A DNA stretch of 38,954 nucleotides from a candidate division WS1 bacterium (GTDB lineage Bacteria > Armatimonadota > Zipacnadia > Zipacnadales > UBA5352), in contig JAAYJW010000422.1 of NCBI GenBank assembly GCA_012522765.1, positions 1 to 38,954 of the forward strand, given 5' to 3'. Below the pieces are notes generated by a model. It was given only the letters and a program-made list of their open reading frames with translations. It was not told the origin of the DNA and ran no database searches. This document shows positions 23,615 through 32,436 of this stretch, in pieces (the first letter of the stretch is position 1; each line of letters begins with the position of its first letter). The translations under genes were made by a program, and so were the position numbers.

Positions 23615-25506
23615 GGCGCGCCCTCATTCTGCCAGCGCTGCTTTGCTGCTGCGCGGTCGCATTCGCACAGCAGCCGGTGGGGGAGAACCTCGTCCGCAAT
23701 GGTGGGTTCGAGGATGGCACTGAGGGGTGGGATGAGCGGGGCGAGCCGATCACTCGCGATGAGGCGGTTGCGCGCGAGGGCGACTGGTCGCTGCGGATTG
23801 ACAGCGGCCCGCAGCTTGAGTTCTTCAACTTTCACTACGCCCGCGGGGAGGACATCCCGGCAGAGCCGAACATCCGCTACCGCTTCAGCGTGTGGGTGCG
23901 CGGTGGACTGACGGCGGGGGAGAGCAGGCCGCGGGTACGCGAGGTGGACGCCGCCGGCGCCACCATCGGCTACCACGGCGCGGCACAGGTCCACCCCGGT
24001 GTGCGAGACTGGCGGCTGATCGAGGGCGAGTTCATCACCAGCCAACGCGCGCACCACCTGCAGCCCTACCTCATCACGAGCAGCGCCACCGGCTCAGTCT
24101 GGTACGATGACTTCACGATCGAGCGCCAGCCGCTCACGCCGATCGATGCTGCGCCGGGCGAAGCCGTCACCTTCGGCGGCGGCCCCGGTTCGCTGGAGAT
24201 GGGGCTGGAGAGTGTGCAGGCCGACGGAGGCGCGCATTGCGTGACGACCACCGGCGCGGAGTGGACGCTCGACCCCGTGGCAGGCCGCATCATCGGACGC
24301 CAGCGGATCGGCCCCCAGCGCGAGGTGATCGCGCTCACGCTGGATCCGGCGCCGGGAGAGATGCAGGTGCTGCGTTCGGATGAGACGGTCGTGACCCTGC
24401 GCAGCTCGCTGTTGGAGATCGGAGTGCAGTGTGACGGCCTGCTCGTGCTGGCGCCGCAGGGCGCGGGCTCGATGCAGATTCGCGCGGAGGGGCTGATCGG
24501 CGGCGAGTGGGCGCGGTTTGAGCTGGGCAAGCTGCAGGTGACGGATCAGGCTGGGGGAGTCTGCGCCTATCCGTGGGCGCCGGGTGGCTCGGGACTGGTG
24601 CCGCGGTACGATGAACTCGCCGGCGACTGCTCCGAGGCCGGTTGGACCACCGGGTGGGCGCTTGAGAGCGGGATGTTGCTGGGGGTGTCCATCTATCCGT
24701 CGCGCGACTTCGACTGGGAGAAGTCGTTCGACTGGCAGCTTGCTCATACCGGAGGCTATCCGCCTGACCCGGCGCTGGAGACGTGGAGCCGCGACGTGAA
24801 GCTGGTAACGCTGCACGAGAGCATCTGGGCGGGCGAGCAGCCGACGCCGCACGTCGGGCCTTACGTGGCAAAGGAGCCGGATGAACTGCGCCGGATCATC
24901 GCAACCTGCGAGCGGCTGGGCATGAAGCTGCTCGTATACATGAGCCCGCACTACTACGTGGATCAGAGCATCGAGGCGTTCATGCAGCAGATGGCGGAAT
25001 TGCGGGAGGAGTTCGGCTTCCACGGGCTGTTCTACGATGGGGTCTACTTCACCGACTAGGTGAAGTCATACGAGGTGATGAGACGAACGCGCGAGGCGTT
25101 CCCCGACGGGCCGCTCTACCTGCATTCGTCGAAGGGAGCGCCGACCGGCGGCTACGACCTCTGGTGCCCGTTCGTGGACGCGTATGCGGATATCACGCTC
25201 CGTGGCGAGGGCCGCGAGACGACAACAGGCGACGGCTACGTGCGTTACGTGGCGGCAGGCTACCGCGTATCCAACGCCATCGGGATGATGAAAGGCGACC
25301 GCTGGGATGTGCCGTACGAGGAGCAGTTGCGTATCATGCTCGGGCATAACGGCCGCGAGCGGTTGATGGTCTACCCGTTCGGCCGCGATGGGCGCCCCGC
25401 CTTCCCGGGCGAAGATGGTGCGCTGGACAATTCGTGGACGCAGGTCTACTGGCCGCGCCTGCAGCAGATGCGGGAACGGTGGGAGGCGGGCGAGTTGCGC
25501 TTCTGA
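23611..25506 (+). pseudogene. Second tandem copy of the CBM4/9-like barrel protein, interrupted by in-frame TAG
   Basis: A paralogue of the preceding gene with the same order of parts: signal peptide (MRRALILPALLCCCAVAFA), jelly roll starting NLVRNGGFEDGTEGWDE, middle beta domain, and barrel. Its ATG overlaps the previous stop (ATGA). The frame stays open from 23611 to 25506 except for one TAG at 25057-25059. The first copy has TGG (Trp) there: RDWVKSYRVM against TD*VKSYEVM. A single G-to-A change explains it. The upstream piece encodes about 482 aa; the downstream piece (25060-25503) retains the rest of the barrel, starting with a GTG immediately after the stop. It could be a recent pseudogene, a sequencing or assembly error, or a read-through site. 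Nothing else in the reading frame looks decayed. Confidence 0.75.
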
Positions 25507-25509
25507 GCG

Positions 25510-26799
25510 CTAGGCCAGCGCCTCCAGCAGCCGCACCTGTGCGTCAACGATCTGCCCGCCCGCCTCCGGGGCGAGCTTGCTGCCGCGACATAGCGTAGGT
25601 TCGTAGCCTCCGGTGGCGATTGCCACGGCCGTCGGCACGTAGCCCGCGTTTCCGTTCGCCAGCGAAGCGTACATCGTGTGGGCGAACGGACTGCGGGCCT
25701 TGCAGTCGAGGCCGAACTCGCAGAACATCTGCCCCGGCCCCGAGGCGATGGCGAGGTCGCCTACGCGCGCGCAGATCAACTCGCAGGCCTGCTCCCCCTC
25801 GCGCTCAATCTGCTCGGCCAGCAGCACACGGTCGCGCGCGAAGACCATCTCCGGGCTGTAGTCGCCCGGCTGACGGCTGGCCACCATGGCGCGATCGCGC
25901 TGAAGCTGCTCCGGGTCGGGATGGCGGAAGTCCACGCTGATCGTCTCGGACGCGAGGCCCATCACCGGGGCGGGATCATACGTGGCATCGGCGAGCAGCT
26001 TGAGCGACTCGCCGGTGAGTTTGCGGCCGATGCGCGTGATGCCCTCCGGGCCGCGCTGGGGCAGGTCAAGCTCGCGGTTCACCTGCGTGATGTCGCCCAT
26101 CGCGCCGTTGAGGAAGACCACCGGGGCACCGGTGGCGCGCAGCATCAGGTCGCTCCAGACGCCGGGGTAGTCGGCGGAGACTCCGGGCGTGGCGGAGACC
26201 GTGCAGTGGCAGGTGAAGTTGCCGATGACGCCGAGGAAGTCGCCATCAACGGCTTTCAGCGCCAGCAGCAGCACCTGCGGATCGTCGGGGCCCGCCCGCC
26301 CGATGACATCCTCGCGCGACGGGTCAACGTGCGTCTCCTGCGAGCCGTCGGCAATGTGCCAGCGGCGGTTCCAGGCGAGACCTTCGGCGATGCCGGCAAG
26401 CTGCGCGACCTCAGCAGGCACGGCATTGCGAGCGGCCTCAGCGATCGCGCCGGCGATCCGACGCGCGATCTCCTCGCGGTAGTGCGGGTCCGAATCGACG
26501 CCCAGCACGTCGTTCGCCGGGCCGCCGGTGTGCGTGTGACTCGCGGCGACAATGACGCTGCCGGCGGGGACAGGACAGACTTCTGCGGCCATCTCTCGCG
26601 CATGCAGGACATCCTCGGACTTGAGGGATACTGCGTCAACGCCCACGAATGCGAGCGCAGCGTCGTCGCCAAGCAGCACACCTGCGCGCACCCGGAGCGG
26701 GTCATGGGCTCCCTGTGCGGGACGTGGAGCGTAGCCTCCGGGCATGGCGGCGCCTGTCGGGGGCGTGATGTCGGCCACGTGGAAACCTGCGCGAAGCAT
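25510..26799 (-). CDS. Neutral/alkaline ceramidase-like amidohydrolase
   Basis: 429 aa from the ATG at 26799, ten codons inside the ORF-track start and preceded by AAGAGGTGA. The N-terminus LRAGFHVADITPPTGAAMPGG is the classic opening of neutral ceramidase N-terminal-type proteins, and SHTHTGGPAND supplies zinc-binding histidines. A further Cys/His cluster lies in NFTCHCTV. The position of the ceramidase GDVSPN hexapeptide reads GDITQVN, so the usual nucleophile Ser is Thr, and no signal peptide is present. It is therefore more likely a cytosolic relative of unknown substrate than a true ceramidase. It ends 3 bp from the convergent tandem gene and follows two secreted-protein genes on the minus strand. 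Confidence 0.85.
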   Translation of the reverse strand: MLRAGFHVADITPPTGAAMPGGYAPRPAQGAHDPLRVRAGVLLGDDAALAFVGVDAVSLKSEDVLHAREMAAEVCPVPAGSVIVAASHTHTGGPANDVLGVDSDPHYREEIARRIAGAIAEAARNAVPAEVAQLAGIAEGLAWNRRWHIADGSQETHVDPSREDVIGRAGPDDPQVLLLALKAVDGDFLGVIGNFTCHCTVSATPGVSADYPGVWSDLMLRATGAPVVFLNGAMGDITQVNRELDLPQRGPEGITRIGRKLTGESLKLLADATYDPAPVMGLASETISVDFRHPDPEQLQRDRAMVASRQPGDYSPEMVFARDRVLLAEQIEREGEQACELICARVGDLAIASGPGQMFCEFGLDCKARSPFAHTMYASLANGNAGYVPTAVAIATGGYEPTLCRGSKLAPEAGGQIVDAQVRLLEALA

Positions 26800-26836
26800 T
26801 GAGGTCACCTCTTGTTGTCGTCTCTGCACGAAGTCT

Positions 26837-26858
26837 CGACAGGCGAGGGCGCCTGTCG
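26837..26858 (-). repeat. Perfect hairpin in front of the ceramidase-like gene
   Basis: CGACAGGCG-AGGG-CGCCTGTCG is a perfect 9-bp stem with a 4-nt loop in the 89-bp gap between the 26889-28100 gene and the ceramidase-like gene. No T tract follows on either strand. It could be a factor-dependent terminator, an attenuator or an mRNA-end stabiliser. Confidence 0.45.
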
Positions 26859-26888
26859 TCCGGGGTTGCTGTCGGCCGCAACTTCCCG

Positions 26889-28100
26889 CTACCTCGGCAG
26901 ATCATCCTCCGGATGGAACTCCTCCGAGACCCACCAACCGCGTTCGAGCAGGTAGTCCTCGCTTGCGAACATCATCGGCGCGGCCTGCAGCGCGCAGATG
27001 CGGGCTGTGCCGGTGACGCTGATCGTGATCGCGCCTCCCACCGCGCGTCCGGGCACAACCCAGCAGTCGTAGTCTCCGGCCGCAACCGGAAGCGCCTCAC
27101 GTGGTTCGCCTACGCCGCCGGCGAGAGTCGCGGCGATCTCCCGGGTGGGATCTCCTGCCAGCAGGCTGACGAGGTAGACGCCGTCCCGCTCAATGGGCAT
27201 GCTGAGGTTCAGCGTCGCGTCGGTGATGGACGCGCCGTCGACACGTTCGTCGCGCACCCCCACGAAGCGCTCATCACGGGTGAGAACGCCGCCGGGCTGG
27301 ATGCAGGCGTCGAAGCGGTCAAGCTGCTCGGTGCCGATGTTGAGGCGCGACGTCGGGCTGTAGGGCTCGGTCCAGCGCGTGTTGACAACCGGATGTACAT
27401 CGGCGACCGGCGTATCGAGGGCGGGCGTCACCACGAGCTTGAAGTCGTGAATCGTGCCGCGCCGCGCCTTGCCATCCGCGCTGATAAGGCGCCAGCCATC
27501 GTCGGCGCGAATGAGCGTGAAGCGCACGACCGCCGGGCCCATCCCGGGCCCGTTGTACCAAGTGCCCTTGGGGTTCGCGTCGAAGTCTACGCCACCGTCG
27601 GCGAGATGAAGGCGCAGGTACTCAAGGTTGTTGATGCGCCTGACGCCATCTGGGCCGAGCGTCCCGGTCGCCGTCCTCCCGTCGCGTCCGGCGTCGCCGA
27701 CGGGGGCGCCGATGCACTCAAAGCGCGCACCGTCGAGAGTTGCCAGTGGCACGATGACGCCACCTGACGAAACGCCGGTCGCGTTGGACTCGAGGAAGCG
27801 TAGCTGCGTGATCTCGAGCCGGTCGGGGCGAGCCGCGATCTCCTGCCGCAGCTTCCAGCCGGCGCCTGTCGCCCAGCGATGGTGCACCTGCGCCCAACCC
27901 TCGGCCTGGACCTGCCAGGTCTCGACCTCGCCGGTCGGCGGGTCAAGATACCAGTCGCTGACCACGCGTTGCCCCGCGACGTCTATCTGTAGCGGCTCAA
28001 CCGACTGCAGATCAACCTGCGCGCAGGCGCATACCGCGGTGAGAAGGAGCAGGGCGGTCGCGCATGCCATCGTCGCCATCAGTCTGTTCTCACTCGTCAT
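26889..28100 (-). CDS. Secreted beta-rich protein of unknown function
   Basis: A 403-aa protein with a signal peptide (MATMACATALLLLTAVCACA). The start at 28100 overlaps the stop of the upstream hydrolase-like gene by 11 bp, so translation is probably coupled; the ATG at 28079 is an alternative. The mature part is rich in strands and Trp, with WYLDPPTGEVETWQVQAEGW, GTWYNGPGMGPAVVRF, and a last section (about 250-375) reading like a small jelly roll with RDGVYLVSLLAG and YDCWVVPGRAVGGAITISV. No known domain was recognised. It travels with a secreted barrel enzyme and a ceramidase-like protein, so a carbohydrate- or glycolipid-related role is possible. It may work with the upstream enzyme, given the overlap. 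Confidence 0.7.
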   Translation of the reverse strand: MTSENRLMATMACATALLLLTAVCACAQVDLQSVEPLQIDVAGQRVVSDWYLDPPTGEVETWQVQAEGWAQVHHRWATGAGWKLRQEIAARPDRLEITQLRFLESNATGVSSGGVIVPLATLDGARFECIGAPVGDAGRDGRTATGTLGPDGVRRINNLEYLRLHLADGGVDFDANPKGTWYNGPGMGPAVVRFTLIRADDGWRLISADGKARRGTIHDFKLVVTPALDTPVADVHPVVNTRWTEPYSPTSRLNIGTEQLDRFDACIQPGGVLTRDERFVGVRDERVDGASITDATLNLSMPIERDGVYLVSLLAGDPTREIAATLAGGVGEPREALPVAAGDYDCWVVPGRAVGGAITISVTGTARICALQAAPMMFASEDYLLERGWWVSEEFHPEDDLPR

Positions 28101-30180
28101 ATGCCCACACCACCGCGTATGTGCTGAAGCTCTCAGCGGGAATAGTGACCATCGTCACGCTCTCAGCCGCGACCGCCGTGAGGGTAAGCGGCTCCGGGCG
28201 CTCAGGCGTCGCGAGCACAGCTTCCGCCACCCCGCCGGGCAGGCGCAGTGTCAACTGCGGCAGAGGCGGCATCGGCGGCGGGTTGTCGTGGTCGAAAGCG
28301 ATCTCATCGCCCTCCCGCAGACTGCGCCCGGTGCAGTTGAGCAGGTGGATGCAGCGGGCGGGGCGGCCGTCGCGCTCGGCGCGGTAGACCGTCGCGAGCA
28401 GTCCGGTCGCTTCGAGGCCCTCGACGGAGAAGTGAGGCGCATCGCCGAGAATCTGCGCCGCTACGTCCTGAATTCCCCCGATTGCCTCGGGCACCAGCGG
28501 CGGCTTGTAGCCACCACCGCGAGCGTAGTTGCCCGGAAGTTGGCTGGTCTCGTAGGCAAGCTTGCCGCCCTTGACCGCGGCGTACCAAATCTCGCCGTCT
28601 CCGACCTGGCGCAGCGTTATGAGTGGCGCAGCGCGGGGGTCGTTGGGGACGAAGCCGTGGACCACGAGCGCGTCTTCGGCGATCGCGACTCTGCGCACCG
28701 GGATGTCGGGCCAGCCCTCCGGCAGCGTCTCAGTGCTCAGATTGCCCTCCAGCAGCGTTACTCCCGCCTCTGTCAGCAACGGATCATCCGAGGGCGTCCC
28801 GTCGTGGTTCCGCGTGCCGGCCTCGTAGGTGAGCAGCAGCTTGCCACCGGCGCGCACGTAATCCATCAGCGCGGTCTTCTGCTCGGGCGAGATCGCCGTG
28901 GCGTTCGGCAGAACGATGAGCCGGTAGCGGTCGAGCGCGCCCGGCTCTGTCAGTTCGCTCTCGATGATGGGCCGGGCGGCGAAAGGTCCCAGCAGCAGGG
29001 CCTGCATCCAGCCGCGAAACTCGGTGTCATAGTAGTCGAAGTCATAGTCCAGGTCGCGCGTGGAGCCTGAGAGCAGCACGCCGATGTCGGGGTCCAGGCG
29101 CGCCGACTGATCGTCCATCTGCCACGGCCAGTTCAGCAGGTCCTGCGGGCGCGGGTCCTCGTTGTCGGGCTGCAGGGACCACCAGATCGAGTGCCCGACA
29201 GTGCGCCCGAAGGCCCAGCAGAAGTACGCGCTCGGGCGGGTTATGTCGAACTTCGCCCAGTTGGTCGTACCGCTTGCTTCGCCCAGCGCACGGCGCTGGG
29301 CAAGCAGGTCCGCGATGTAGGGGTAGCTCTGAAACGGGACCGGGTTGAGTTCGGTGCCGATGGTGTCCACGGACGCAACCTGCACATCATAGGGCGCTCC
29401 GCGCGTCCACGATCCGGGCGAGGACTGCGATGCGGTCGTGTAGTCGAAGATCTGCACGTCAGGGTTGATCGCGGTCAGCCCCTCGCGGACCACGTCGTAG
29501 AAGTCATTGATCGATTTGCCGCGCCACTGCATCCACTCGCGGTACTCGGGGTCGGCGAGCGCTGCATCGAAGAAGCCCGGGGCCTCGATGGCCGGATAGT
29601 CGCGACCTTTCTCAGCGCGCCACTTCTCGCGACACCAGCGGCAGCCGCAGAAGCCGCGGCCCCCCACCCACGAGACTTCATCCATCTGCCAGGCATCCAG
29701 CCCCGTCTCGCGCTGCCACTGCTGCGCGTAGTCCACGTAGAAGCGCTGGAAGTCGGGGTTGTTGAGGCAGAAGATCCGGTGGCGGGTCATCATGTCCGCC
29801 GCGTGAAGCTGGAACCAGTCCGGATTCGCCCATGCCAGCGGGTAGGCATCGTAGTACACGATGGTCAGATCCATGTGCTCGATGACCTTCAGCCCATGGC
29901 GGTGGCAGGCGTCCACGATCATGCGCATCACATCTCGGACACCCTCATCGCGCTCGAGCCAGTTGAGCCGGAAGTGATAGCCCGAGCAGATGACGGCCGT
30001 GTAGCCCGCCGCGGCAATGGCCGCCGCCCGCGCCTCGCACTCCTCCGGGGTGTTTGTATAGAAGCGGTCGGCGTCATTACTGCCACCCCACTGGATGAAT
30101 GCCATGTTGTAGGTCCAGTCAGCGGAGTGCACAGGCAGGGCAATCAGCAGAAGCCCTACTAAGGCCAGCGATCTGGTCAT
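28090..30180 (-). CDS. Secreted GH42-type / GHL6-like barrel hydrolase
   Basis: A 696-aa exported protein with a short signal peptide ending PVHSA and a strong GAGGAGGAG ribosome-binding site. The first half is a TIM barrel: YTAVICSGYHFRLNWLE, HGLKVIEHMDLTIVYYD, and LDAWQMDEVSWVGGRGFCG, where Asp/Glu are candidate catalytic residues. Next comes a Cys cluster, CGCRWCREKW, like the metal-binding loops of GH42 and GHL-type enzymes. A Rossmann-like domain follows (about 420-500) with RYRLIVLPNATAISPEQK and YVRAGGKLLLTYEAG, the trimerisation/glutamine-amidotransferase-like domain typical of GH42 enzymes. The C-terminus is a beta domain. The substrate is unknown. It is downstream of a strong terminator, so it should have its own promoter. 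The stop overlaps the next gene. Confidence 0.8.
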   Translation of the reverse strand: MTRSLALVGLLLIALPVHSADWTYNMAFIQWGGSNDADRFYTNTPEECEARAAAIAAAGYTAVICSGYHFRLNWLERDEGVRDVMRMIVDACHRHGLKVIEHMDLTIVYYDAYPLAWANPDWFQLHAADMMTRHRIFCLNNPDFQRFYVDYAQQWQRETGLDAWQMDEVSWVGGRGFCGCRWCREKWRAEKGRDYPAIEAPGFFDAALADPEYREWMQWRGKSINDFYDVVREGLTAINPDVQIFDYTTASQSSPGSWTRGAPYDVQVASVDTIGTELNPVPFQSYPYIADLLAQRRALGEASGTTNWAKFDITRPSAYFCWAFGRTVGHSIWWSLQPDNEDPRPQDLLNWPWQMDDQSARLDPDIGVLLSGSTRDLDYDFDYYDTEFRGWMQALLLGPFAARPIIESELTEPGALDRYRLIVLPNATAISPEQKTALMDYVRAGGKLLLTYEAGTRNHDGTPSDDPLLTEAGVTLLEGNLSTETLPEGWPDIPVRRVAIAEDALVVHGFVPNDPRAAPLITLRQVGDGEIWYAAVKGGKLAYETSQLPGNYARGGGYKPPLVPEAIGGIQDVAAQILGDAPHFSVEGLEATGLLATVYRAERDGRPARCIHLLNCTGRSLREGDEIAFDHDNPPPMPPLPQLTLRLPGGVAEAVLATPERPEPLTLTAVAAESVTMVTIPAESFSTYAVVWAYDE

Positions 30181-30240
30181 TCATTACTCCTCCTCACTGC
30201 GTGAGGGTTTCCATCCTCCCGGCCCGCACACCTTCAGCCA

Positions 30241-30275
30241 AAGAAAAACGGGGCGCCCGCAGAAGGGCGCCCCGT
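30241..30275 (-). terminator. Strong intrinsic terminator after the second Gfo/Idh/MocA gene
   Basis: On the minus strand a perfect 11-bp stem, ACGGGGCGCCC / GGGCGCCCCGT with a 6-nt loop, is followed directly by TTTTTCTTT. This is the clearest Rho-independent terminator in the window. It lies 27 bp after the oxidoreductase stop and separates it from the hydrolase gene at 30180. Confidence 0.9.
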
Positions 30276-30301
30276 GATTGTGACCCTCGTGACTGGCCTG
30301 C

Positions 30302-31471
30302 TCAGTCGTCGGAGAGGCCGTCGAAGCGGAAGCTCTCGGTGATCTCTACGGCCTCGGAGGCGTAGGGCCACCCGAGCAGTTCGCTGAAGAGCTTGCGCTG
30401 GGCGGCGGCGTAGTCGATCAGCCAGTTGATCCCGGTCATGTCCGTCCACGGAACCTTCTGAATCTTTCCGGCCGACGCGTACGCGCCGTCAATCAGGAGC
30501 GTAGCTTTCACCGCTTCGGAGGCCGGGGCATGCAGCGTGCTCTTCTCGCCGCGGATAGCCGCGATCAGGTTCTTGTGTATCTCATCGCGGTCAGTCGGGT
30601 CGTCGAAGACGATTGGCTCCTCCTCGCCGTCGAGATGGACGACCGCCTTGCCGGTGTCCCACGACGCCCGGCCCTTCGTGCCGAAGATGTCGAGGTCGGT
30701 GCGGTAGCTGTCACCGCAGTTGGTGGTGCAGTAGAAGTGAAGTGTGGCTTCGCCTAGGTCCGCGCGCAGAGCGGCGAGATCCTCGACCTCGATGTTCGGG
30801 TGGGCCTGATAAAGCTCCGCCTGCACCGAACGCGGATACGCGTGATCCTCCACGCGCGAGCCCATCTGCAGCGCGGTGTTCATCAAATGCACCGCCTGGT
30901 TCATCATGACGCCGTCCCAGACAGGCAGTTCGTCAGCGTAGCGCTTGCCGGTCCAGTGGCCGCGCGAGTAGTACTCGTCGGTGCGCTTCCACTGCATGAC
31001 GCCAACGACCTCGCGCAGCTCGCCGAGGCCCCCATCGGCAATGAACTCCTTGAGGCGATGCGAGTGGGGGAACGAGGTGTACTGAAAGTCAACCGCCACG
31101 TGCAGGCCCTTCTCCTCCGCCAGCCGGGCGACTTCCCAGCCGTCCTGCGCGAGGACGGTGACGGGCTTCTCCACCAGCACATGCAGACCGCGGTTGAGAC
31201 ACTCGATGGCGTAGGGCGCATGCCAGTGATGCGGGACGGCCAGCGTGACGTAGTCGAGGCTGTCGCCCACCTCGTCAAGCATCGCCACGATGTCATCGTA
31301 GACGGGAACGCCCCACTCGCGCACCTCTGCGACTGCCGGCGCGACCTTCTCGCGCTCGGGATACTTCTCTACCGCGGCCACCAGTTCAACGTCCTCCAGC
31401 TCGTGCATGATCTTCCGGTGGTAGCCTCCGATGCCGGATGTGCCGACAACGGCGGCTCTGACGGGTTCCAC
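30302..31471 (-). CDS. Gfo/Idh/MocA family oxidoreductase (second copy)
   Basis: A 389-aa cytosolic NAD(P)-dependent dehydrogenase. The nucleotide-binding motif is AAVVGTSGIGGYHRK, and the catalytic-lysine motif EKP is at residues 101-103 (GLHVLVEKPVTV). A conserved His-rich loop follows, VPHHWHAPYAIE. The C-terminal beta-sheet domain carries WDGVMMNQAVHLMNTALQMG, with the usual Asp/His pair before the substrate site. It starts with GTG, with GGAGGT about 10 nt upstream. It is 65 aa longer than the copy at 17376 and differs throughout, so the two probably have different substrates. A strong terminator follows the gene. Upstream on the same strand is a Spy-like periplasmic gene, 86 bp away. 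Confidence 0.92.
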   Translation of the reverse strand: MEPVRAAVVGTSGIGGYHRKIMHELEDVELVAAVEKYPEREKVAPAVAEVREWGVPVYDDIVAMLDEVGDSLDYVTLAVPHHWHAPYAIECLNRGLHVLVEKPVTVLAQDGWEVARLAEEKGLHVAVDFQYTSFPHSHRLKEFIADGGLGELREVVGVMQWKRTDEYYSRGHWTGKRYADELPVWDGVMMNQAVHLMNTALQMGSRVEDHAYPRSVQAELYQAHPNIEVEDLAALRADLGEATLHFYCTTNCGDSYRTDLDIFGTKGRASWDTGKAVVHLDGEEEPIVFDDPTDRDEIHKNLIAAIRGEKSTLHAPASEAVKATLLIDGAYASAGKIQKVPWTDMTGINWLIDYAAAQRKLFSELLGWPYASEAVEITESFRFDGLSDD

Positions 31472-31557
31472 GATACGTACACCTCCGATTGATGTGCGGC
31501 TGTGTGATTCTTCACTCCGCTCCGGGGGAACAGTGGTGGAGCGGGCACGGTAGCTGC

Positions 31558-32364
31558 TTATCCGGCGCCCTCGGTTACAAACCTGAGCTTGTCGGCAAGC
31601 ACCCTCGGCATTGCGTCATGCAGGAAGACCTGCACGATGATGCGGTCGGCGCTCTCAAACGACGGACGGAAGAGCTCTATCAAACGCCCGCGGATCTCCT
31701 CCCCGCCGCGCTGATACTGCTGTGCGTCCATCGCGCGGGCAACCGAGAGCAGTTCGAGGATGGTTTCGGAGTCGAGGTCAAGGTCGGGCTGGGCGAGTTC
31801 ATCGGCGTAGGGCGGCACCTCGCGCTCGAAGGCCTCGTCATCAAGCTCGCGCACCCACTCGACGAGGTCCAGCACCTGCCGCCGCGCCTGCTCCTCACCG
31901 GTGATGATCGCCACCTGAGGCTCGGTCAGAATCTCGCGGAATGTCTGCGCATGCGGCGCAAGTGCCTCGTCAAGGGTGATATCAAGCTCAAGGAGCGCGT
32001 CCTGCATGTCACCGATCTGGTCCATCAACTGGTCGGGCGGCTGCTGGTCGCGGATGAGCAGATCGCGCCGCTGCTGAAGGAGCGGGCGGAACTGGCGCAG
32101 CAGAGCGATGCGCTGCTGCTCAACGCCCATCGAAGTCGCGCGCAGGCGCTCGACGGCCGGGATCAGGAGGCCTATCTGCTCAGCACTGAGTTGGAGAGTG
32201 TTGAGGTCTTCGAGCAGAATGATCTCGGCATCGAGCATGTCAAGCTCGCGTCCCAGTTCGCGCAGGTCGGGCGACACCTGGGCGCGCGCGCAGCCTGTGT
32301 TGAGGACAAGCACGGCGGTTAGAGAAAGACAGAGGGCGATGGTGTGGCGCGACGACCGATACAT
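31558..32364 (-). CDS. Spy/CpxP-like periplasmic helical protein
   Basis: 268 aa from the ATG at 32364, preceded by CCGGAGGAG; the ORF-track start at 32541 runs across the upstream intergenic region and is rejected. The N-terminus is a signal peptide (YRSSRHTIALCLSLTAVLVLN), then TGCARA|Q. A cysteine lies just before the probable cleavage site, but the residue pattern is a poor lipobox, so I favour ordinary cleavage after ARA. The mature part is almost wholly helical and charged, with LTxxQ-like motifs LSAEQIGLL and LTEPQVAII, as in the Spy/CpxP chaperone family. It probably acts in the periplasm; client proteins are unknown. It is divergent from the DUF4838 gene, and a promoter is visible in the gap. 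Confidence 0.7.
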   Translation of the reverse strand: MYRSSRHTIALCLSLTAVLVLNTGCARAQVSPDLRELGRELDMLDAEIILLEDLNTLQLSAEQIGLLIPAVERLRATSMGVEQQRIALLRQFRPLLQQRRDLLIRDQQPPDQLMDQIGDMQDALLELDITLDEALAPHAQTFREILTEPQVAIITGEEQARRQVLDLVEWVRELDDEAFEREVPPYADELAQPDLDLDSETILELLSVARAMDAQQYQRGGEEIRGRLIELFRPSFESADRIIVQVFLHDAMPRVLADKLRFVTEGAG

Positions 32365-32407
32365 TGCAGACTCCTCCGGCGGGACACGGTGCTGAGCTTC
32401 GTGGCTG

Positions 32408-32436
32408 ATTGTACACTTCCGGCGAACAGGCTGCAA
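32408..32436 (-). promoter_or_regulatory. Sigma-70-type promoter for the Spy-like gene
   Basis: On the minus strand, TTGCAG (-35) and TACAAT (-10) are separated by exactly 17 bp. The -10 matches the consensus at five of six positions; the -35 matches at three. The start point would be near 32401, leaving a leader of about 37 nt to the ATG. The DUF4838 gene starts in the other direction 80 bp away. Confidence 0.55.

Noticed and set aside
25057-25059. Genome-wide recoding of TAG, for example as pyrrolysine
   Set aside because: Many genes here end in TAG (both AIM24 genes, the Gfo/Idh/MocA gene at 18350, the stalk-domain gene, the kinase, the DUF4838 gene), and no pyrrolysine genes are visible in the window.
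25678-26802. 374-aa plus-strand ORF
   Set aside because: Antisense to the ceramidase-like gene, which has clear family motifs; no start signal or domain.
29191-30162. 323-aa plus-strand ORF
   Set aside because: Antisense to the GH42-type gene; no motif and shadow composition.
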